From: an uncultured Actinomyces sp.
GTDB taxonomy: Bacteria > Actinomycetota > Actinomycetes > Actinomycetales > Actinomycetaceae
NCBI GenBank assembly: GCA_902373545.1
Contig: CABKMZ010000010.1
Span: 1-41,471, forward strand
Direction of reading: 5' to 3'
DNA length: 41,471 nt
In this document: piece after piece, positions 37,937 through 41,471 of the stretch
Position numbering within the stretch: the first letter of the stretch is position 1
Layout of the letters: every line of letters begins with the position of its first letter
Program-made: the position numbers and the translations under genes
Notes under the pieces: model-generated
Told to the model about the DNA's origin: nothing
Seen by the model: only the letters and a program-made list of their open reading frames with translations
The model's database searches: none

Positions 37937-38682
37937 GGGCTAACCCCTACACCGAGGGTGGCGTGCGACTGCAGAAGGTGCTCGCCCAGGCGGGCGTCGC
38001 GTCCAGGCGCGCGTCCGAGCAGATGATCGCGGACGGGCGCGTGAGCGTGGACGGCACCGTCGTGCGCAATCAGGGCGTGCGCGTGGACCCCGCGACACAG
38101 GTCATCCACGTTGACGGCGAGCGCCTGATCCTGGACGAGACGAAGCACATCGTGCTGGCCGTCAACAAGCCGATCGGCACGGTCTCGACGATGAGCGACC
38201 CCGAGGGCCGCCCGACCATCGCGGACCTGATCGCCGACTACCCCGAGCGCCTCTACCACGTGGGTCGCCTCGACATCGACACCTCGGGCTTGCTGCTGCT
38301 GACCAACGACGGCGAGCTGGCCAACCGCCTCACCCACCCTAAGTATGAGATCCGCAAGACCTACGTGGCGCGCCTGCACGGCGAGGTCAAGCCCGGCGTC
38401 AAGCGCAAGCTGATGAACGGCATCGAGCTGGAGGACGGTCCTATTAAGGTTGACGCCTTCCGTGTTGTCGACACCTACGGCGACATTACGACCGTCGAGA
38501 TCGTCGTGCACGAGGGCCGTAACCGCCTGGTGCGTCGAATGATGGAAGCCGTGGGATATCCGGTGCGCGAGCTCGTGCGCACGGGCTTCGGGCCGATCTC
38601 CCTGGATCACCTCAAGCAGGGCACGACCCGCCGCGTCAAGGGCAACGCTCTGACGGCGCTGTACGGGGCCGTCGGCCTGTGA
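37933..38682 (+). CDS. rluB: 23S rRNA pseudouridine synthase RluB/RsuA family
   Basis: A 249-residue pseudouridine synthase. An N-terminal S4 RNA-binding domain (about residues 12-60, LQKVLAQAGVASRRASE) is followed by the catalytic domain with GRLDIDTSGLLLLTNDGEL (111-129); D114 is the expected catalytic aspartate. The C-terminal EGRNRLVRRMMEAVG motif is typical of the RsuA/RluB group. GGAGGAAGA lies before ATG 37933 and ATGA links it to scpB. Confidence 0.94.
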   Translation: MRANPYTEGGVRLQKVLAQAGVASRRASEQMIADGRVSVDGTVVRNQGVRVDPATQVIHVDGERLILDETKHIVLAVNKPIGTVSTMSDPEGRPTIADLIADYPERLYHVGRLDIDTSGLLLLTNDGELANRLTHPKYEIRKTYVARLHGEVKPGVKRKLMNGIELEDGPIKVDAFRVVDTYGDITTVEIVVHEGRNRLVRRMMEAVGYPVRELVRTGFGPISLDHLKQGTTRRVKGNALTALYGAVGL

Positions 38683-39881
38683 GCGCCCAGGGCGGTGGCG
38701 CCCCCACGCGCGTCGTGTCCACGGTGGGGCCCGTCCTCATCATCGGATCGGGCCTGCTGGGCGCGTCCCTCGGCCTGGCGCTGCGCGCCGGGGGAGTGGG
38801 AGTCTACCTCGAGGATGCCTCGCCCACCTCTCTGCGCCTTGCCTCCGACGTGGGCGCGGGTGTTCCTTTCAGTGACGTCATCGACGAGGCCGGGGTGGCC
38901 TCTGCGGACGCCGGGCGGGACGGCGCCGGTTACGAGGCGCCGCGCATCGTCGTGGTCGCGACCCCTCCCGACGTCGCCGACCGGATTATCGTCGATTCTC
39001 TTGTGCGATTCCCCAACGCTATCGTCACGGACGTCGCCTCGGTCAAGGACGCGGTCGTCGCCGACGTGCTTGCCACGCTCGCGCAGCGCGGCCTCCAGGA
39101 CGAGGCGTGCCGTTACGTGGGATCACACCCGATGGCTGGACGCGAGCGCTCCGGCGCCGGCGCGGCCGACGCCGACCTGTTCTACGGTCGGCCGTGGGTG
39201 ATCGTGGCCCATGAGCTGACGTGGCCTCGTGCGGTGTTGGCCGCGCGTGCGCTTGCCACGGACGTGGGCGCGGTGCCCCTGGAGATGAATGCGGGCACGC
39301 ACGATCATGCGGTGGCCCTGGTGTCCCACGTGCCGCAGCTCGTGTCGTCGATGCTGGCGGCTCGCCTCGTTGATGCTCCCGCGCAGGCACTCGGTTTGGC
39401 GGGGCAGGGGCTGCGTGACACGGCGCGTATCGCGGCCTCCGATCCTCGCTTGTGGACGGCGATCCTGGCCGGCAACGCTGGGCCTGTCGCCGACATCCTG
39501 CGCGAGTTGAGGGGCGACCTGGATGACCTGCTGACCCACTTGGATGCGGCCGCCGAGCTGGGCCCGCTTCGGGGCGGCAGCGTCGGCGCGATCAACCGCG
39601 TGATGACGGCTGGTAATCAGGGCGTCGCGCGCATCCCCGGCAAGCACGGCGGTGCTCCGTCGCGCTACCGCGAGGTCGAGGTGCTGATCCCCGATGAGCC
39701 CGGTGCCCTCGGGCGCCTCTTCAGTGAGCTCGGTGAGGCCTCCATCAACATCGAGGACCTGGTTCTCGAGCACTCGGCGGGCGCGCAGGCTGGCGTCGCT
39801 CGCGTCATGATTGACCCGGCGGTCGCTGACCGCTGCGCCGCGGACCTGCAGGAGCGGGGCTGGCGGCTCATTACCCACTAG
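38679..39881 (+). CDS. tyrA: Prephenate dehydrogenase with C-terminal ACT domain
   Basis: A 400-residue enzyme of tyrosine synthesis. The Rossmann motif IIGSGLLGASLG is at about residues 21-32, followed by VTDVASVKDAVV and the substrate-site GSHPMAGRERSGAGAADA. A C-terminal ACT domain (from about 327, IPDEPGALGRLFSELGEASI) probably gives feedback control by tyrosine. The GTG at 38679 overlaps the rluB stop (GTGA). The first 16 residues are weakly conserved, so a GTG at 38724 is an alternative. Confidence 0.93.
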   Translation: MSAQGGGAPTRVVSTVGPVLIIGSGLLGASLGLALRAGGVGVYLEDASPTSLRLASDVGAGVPFSDVIDEAGVASADAGRDGAGYEAPRIVVVATPPDVADRIIVDSLVRFPNAIVTDVASVKDAVVADVLATLAQRGLQDEACRYVGSHPMAGRERSGAGAADADLFYGRPWVIVAHELTWPRAVLAARALATDVGAVPLEMNAGTHDHAVALVSHVPQLVSSMLAARLVDAPAQALGLAGQGLRDTARIAASDPRLWTAILAGNAGPVADILRELRGDLDDLLTHLDAAAELGPLRGGSVGAINRVMTAGNQGVARIPGKHGGAPSRYREVEVLIPDEPGALGRLFSELGEASINIEDLVLEHSAGAQAGVARVMIDPAVADRCAADLQERGWRLITH

Positions 39882-39908
39882 AACAACCTCGATGAGGAGA
39901 ATCACCGG

Positions 39909-40637
39909 ATGAACGACTCGATGCGTCAGGATGCGATTGCGCGCGTTGGCATCACCATTGCGATCGATGGTCCTGCGGGTTCTGGTAAATCCACGGTGTC
40001 CAAGGAGCTGGCCTCGCGTCTGGGCATCGGATACCTTGACACGGGCGCGATGTACCGCGCGCTGACGTGGTACGCCCTCGACCGTGGCATTGACCTGGAG
40101 GACACGGAGGCGGTCGCAGCCGCGGCCGACGAGATGGTCCTTCGCCTGCAGTCCGATCCGTCCGATCCGCACGTGTGGGTGGGGGATACCGAGGTCACCC
40201 AGGCGATTCGCGAACCCCGCATTGCCCTGGAGATCAAGCACGTGTCGACGAACCTGAAGGTGCGCGCGTGGATGGCGACCGAGCAGCGTCGCCGCATGAT
40301 GGAGGCGCGCGCTCAGGGCTCCGGCATGATTGCCGAGGGCCGCGACATTACGACGGTCGTGTGCCCGGACGCGGACGTGCGCATCCTGTTGCTCGCGGAC
40401 CAGGAGGCGCGCCTGCGCCGCCGAACGCTGGAACTCTACGGTGACGCAACCGAGGAGCACATGGAGATTGTGCGCGCTCAGGTCGAGGGGCGCGACAAGG
40501 CCGACTCCGCCGTATCCGAGTTCATGACCGCCGCGCCCGGCGTTGAGACGGTTGATTCGACCGGCCTGGACATCGCCGGTGTGTGCGAGGCCATCCTGGC
40601 CTATGTGGACGAGGATCTGGCTGCCCGCGAGGCCTGA
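39909..40637 (+). CDS. cmk: Cytidylate kinase
   Basis: A 242-residue P-loop kinase that phosphorylates CMP and dCMP. The P-loop IDGPAGSGKST is at residues 19-29, followed by YLDTGAMYRALTW, the NMP-binding helix EQRRRMM and the signature EGRDITTVVCPDADVRI. GAGGAGAATC precedes ATG 39909. In many bacteria der (EngA) follows or is fused to cmk; here a strong terminator follows and no der is present in the remaining window. Confidence 0.96.
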   Translation: MNDSMRQDAIARVGITIAIDGPAGSGKSTVSKELASRLGIGYLDTGAMYRALTWYALDRGIDLEDTEAVAAAADEMVLRLQSDPSDPHVWVGDTEVTQAIREPRIALEIKHVSTNLKVRAWMATEQRRRMMEARAQGSGMIAEGRDITTVVCPDADVRILLLADQEARLRRRTLELYGDATEEHMEIVRAQVEGRDKADSAVSEFMTAAPGVETVDSTGLDIAGVCEAILAYVDEDLAAREA

Positions 40638-40650
40638 GCGCACCGTCTTC

Positions 40651-40683
40651 GAGGGGCCCGCAGCGTGTCGCTGCGGGCCCCTC
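40651..40683 (+). terminator. Terminator after cmk
   Basis: GAGGGGCCCGCAGCG (40651-40665) and CGCTGCGGGCCCCTC (40669-40683) form a perfect 15-bp stem with a 3-base loop. It also faces the convergent minus-strand gene ending at 40703. Confidence 0.88.
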
Positions 40684-40702
40684 GCCGTTCGTGTCTGCGC
40701 AG

Positions 40703-41383
40703 TCAGTAACCGGTGCCGTCGTGGCGCCCCTGCCCGTGGACGGGGCCCTGGGTGGGGTCGGTGCCATAGACGGGCCCAGAAACCGGGTTGGTCCCGTACA
40801 CGGGCCCCTGTCCAATTCCGTACACGGGTCCCTGTCCGGGCTGGGCACCGTACGCGGTGCCCAGCGTGTCGGTGGTGCTGTACGGGGGCTGCACGCCGTA
40901 GCCGGGTTGGCCGGTTGGCTGCGGAGCCGTCGCCCACGGCGGGTTATGGCCGCGGTGCCATCGCGGGTCCGCGTCTGGCGCTTGAGGGGCGTTCGGCACC
41001 CCGTACTGCGGGCCGTTCATGCCGGTGTAGTTCGGCATCGGGCCAACGGCATCCTTGCGCGATGTATGCACGAAAAGCGCGTACACGATGCACACCGGAA
41101 TGAAGAGCAGCACCATGACGATGATCATGACGAGGCCGACAACGCTACCGCTGTCGCTCTCCTCGGAGCTAGCGTGGATCGTCGCGGGGGACGTGGCGAG
41201 CGAACGAGCGGGGGCCACGCGTGTGGGCGCGTCGGTGGCGAGGGAGTCGTGGACGGTGACCTGCGCGGCGCTTGTGAGTGGCTGGGCGGCCGTCTGACTT
41301 CCGGAGGCCATGGCGGGGGCAGTGACGCCCGCGGCGGCGAGCGTCAGTGTCGCTGCGAGGGACAGGAGTCGGTGTGACTTCAT
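40703..41383 (-). CDS. Exported single-pass membrane protein with C-terminal GPVYG repeats
   Basis: A 226-residue protein of unknown function. Residues 1-27 look like a signal peptide (basic start, hydrophobic core, AMA-S cleavage site). A Ser/Thr/Ala-rich segment (28-78) follows, then one transmembrane helix (about 80-105, VVGLVMIIVMVLLFIPVCIVYALF). The tail is Pro/Gly/Tyr/Gln-rich and has four near-repeats: GPVYG at 185, 193 and 203, and GPVHG at 213. If the signal is cleaved, 28-78 would lie outside and the tail in the cytoplasm. GGAG precedes ATG 41383. A second protein with a similar tail ends just upstream on the same strand. Confidence 0.75.
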   Translation of the reverse strand: MKSHRLLSLAATLTLAAAGVTAPAMASGSQTAAQPLTSAAQVTVHDSLATDAPTRVAPARSLATSPATIHASSEESDSGSVVGLVMIIVMVLLFIPVCIVYALFVHTSRKDAVGPMPNYTGMNGPQYGVPNAPQAPDADPRWHRGHNPPWATAPQPTGQPGYGVQPPYSTTDTLGTAYGAQPGQGPVYGIGQGPVYGTNPVSGPVYGTDPTQGPVHGQGRHDGTGY

Positions 41384-41428
41384 CGTTTCTCCATCAGGTG
41401 CGGGCGGGTTGGCTGATGGCGCTCCGGC

Positions 41429-41471
41429 CTAGCGATAGGTGGGCGGGTACTGGCCATAGCCCTGCCCACCC
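41429..41471 (-). CDS. C-terminal end of a Gly/Gln/Tyr-rich protein (partial)
   Basis: Only the last 13 codons are in the window, reading GGQGYGQYPPTYR and ending in TAG at 41429-41431. The composition resembles the tail of the neighbouring exported protein, so it is probably a paralogous or co-transcribed gene whose start lies outside. The fragment is short, and another frame on this strand is also open, so the call rests on composition. Confidence 0.5.
   Translation of the reverse strand, partial: GGQGYGQYPPTYR

Overview
The window comes from the chromosome of a high-GC actinobacterium. Gene content and order (coaE-uvrB, uvrC-rapZ-yvcK-whiA-gap-pgk-tpiA-secG, zwf-opcA-pgl, xerD-parA-scpA-scpB-rluB-tyrA-cmk) and many leaderless-looking GTG/ATG starts fit the Actinomycetaceae (an Actinomyces/Schaalia type organism). 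The genus is an inference; no rRNA or other taxonomic marker is present. Almost everything is core chromosome. I see no integrase-bearing island, insertion sequence with a transposase, CRISPR array, tRNA or rRNA.

Layout. 1-473: non-coding or undecided DNA with a 57-bp tandem repeat (three copies) and an AT-rich block bounded by 13-bp inverted repeats. 474-1823 (-): branched-chain amino acid carrier BrnQ. 1915-4771 (+): coaE and uvrB. 4885-9459 (+): a metal-homeostasis unit in which a yybP-ykoY (Mn2+) riboswitch precedes two TerC-family membrane proteins and a CtpE-like P-type ATPase. 9525-13237: a YciI protein (-), uvrA (+) and a small four-helix membrane protein (+). 13335-18704 (-): two tandem long-chain acyl-CoA synthetases and glnA. 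18893-25193 (+): uvrC-purT-rapZ-yvcK-whiA. 25399-28889 (+): gap, pgk, tpiA, secG. 29100-34560 (-): pentose-phosphate genes tkt, zwf, opcA, pgl. 34693-40637 (+): xerD, parA, scpA, scpB, rluB, tyrA, cmk. 40703-41471 (-): a signal-peptide/one-helix protein with a GPVYG-repeat tail and the last codons of a similar Gly/Tyr/Gln-rich protein cut by the window edge.

How the genes work together. UvrA, UvrB and UvrC, the whole nucleotide-excision incision machinery, lie within 19 kb, each behind the same kind of leaderless promoter. Gap-Pgk-TpiA with Zwf-OpcA-Pgl-Tkt form a central-carbon block, next to the carbon-flux/envelope regulators RapZ and YvcK. XerD, ParA and ScpAB form a chromosome segregation/dimer-resolution unit.

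The most interesting signals are the TerC riboswitch, whose 3' strand can pair either in the aptamer P1 stem or with the GGAGG ribosome-binding site, and the recurring TANNNT-6/7 nt-start-codon architecture at eight gene heads. Next come a perfect 14-bp palindrome plus a three-hairpin leader before gap, and the unexplained repeats at the left edge.
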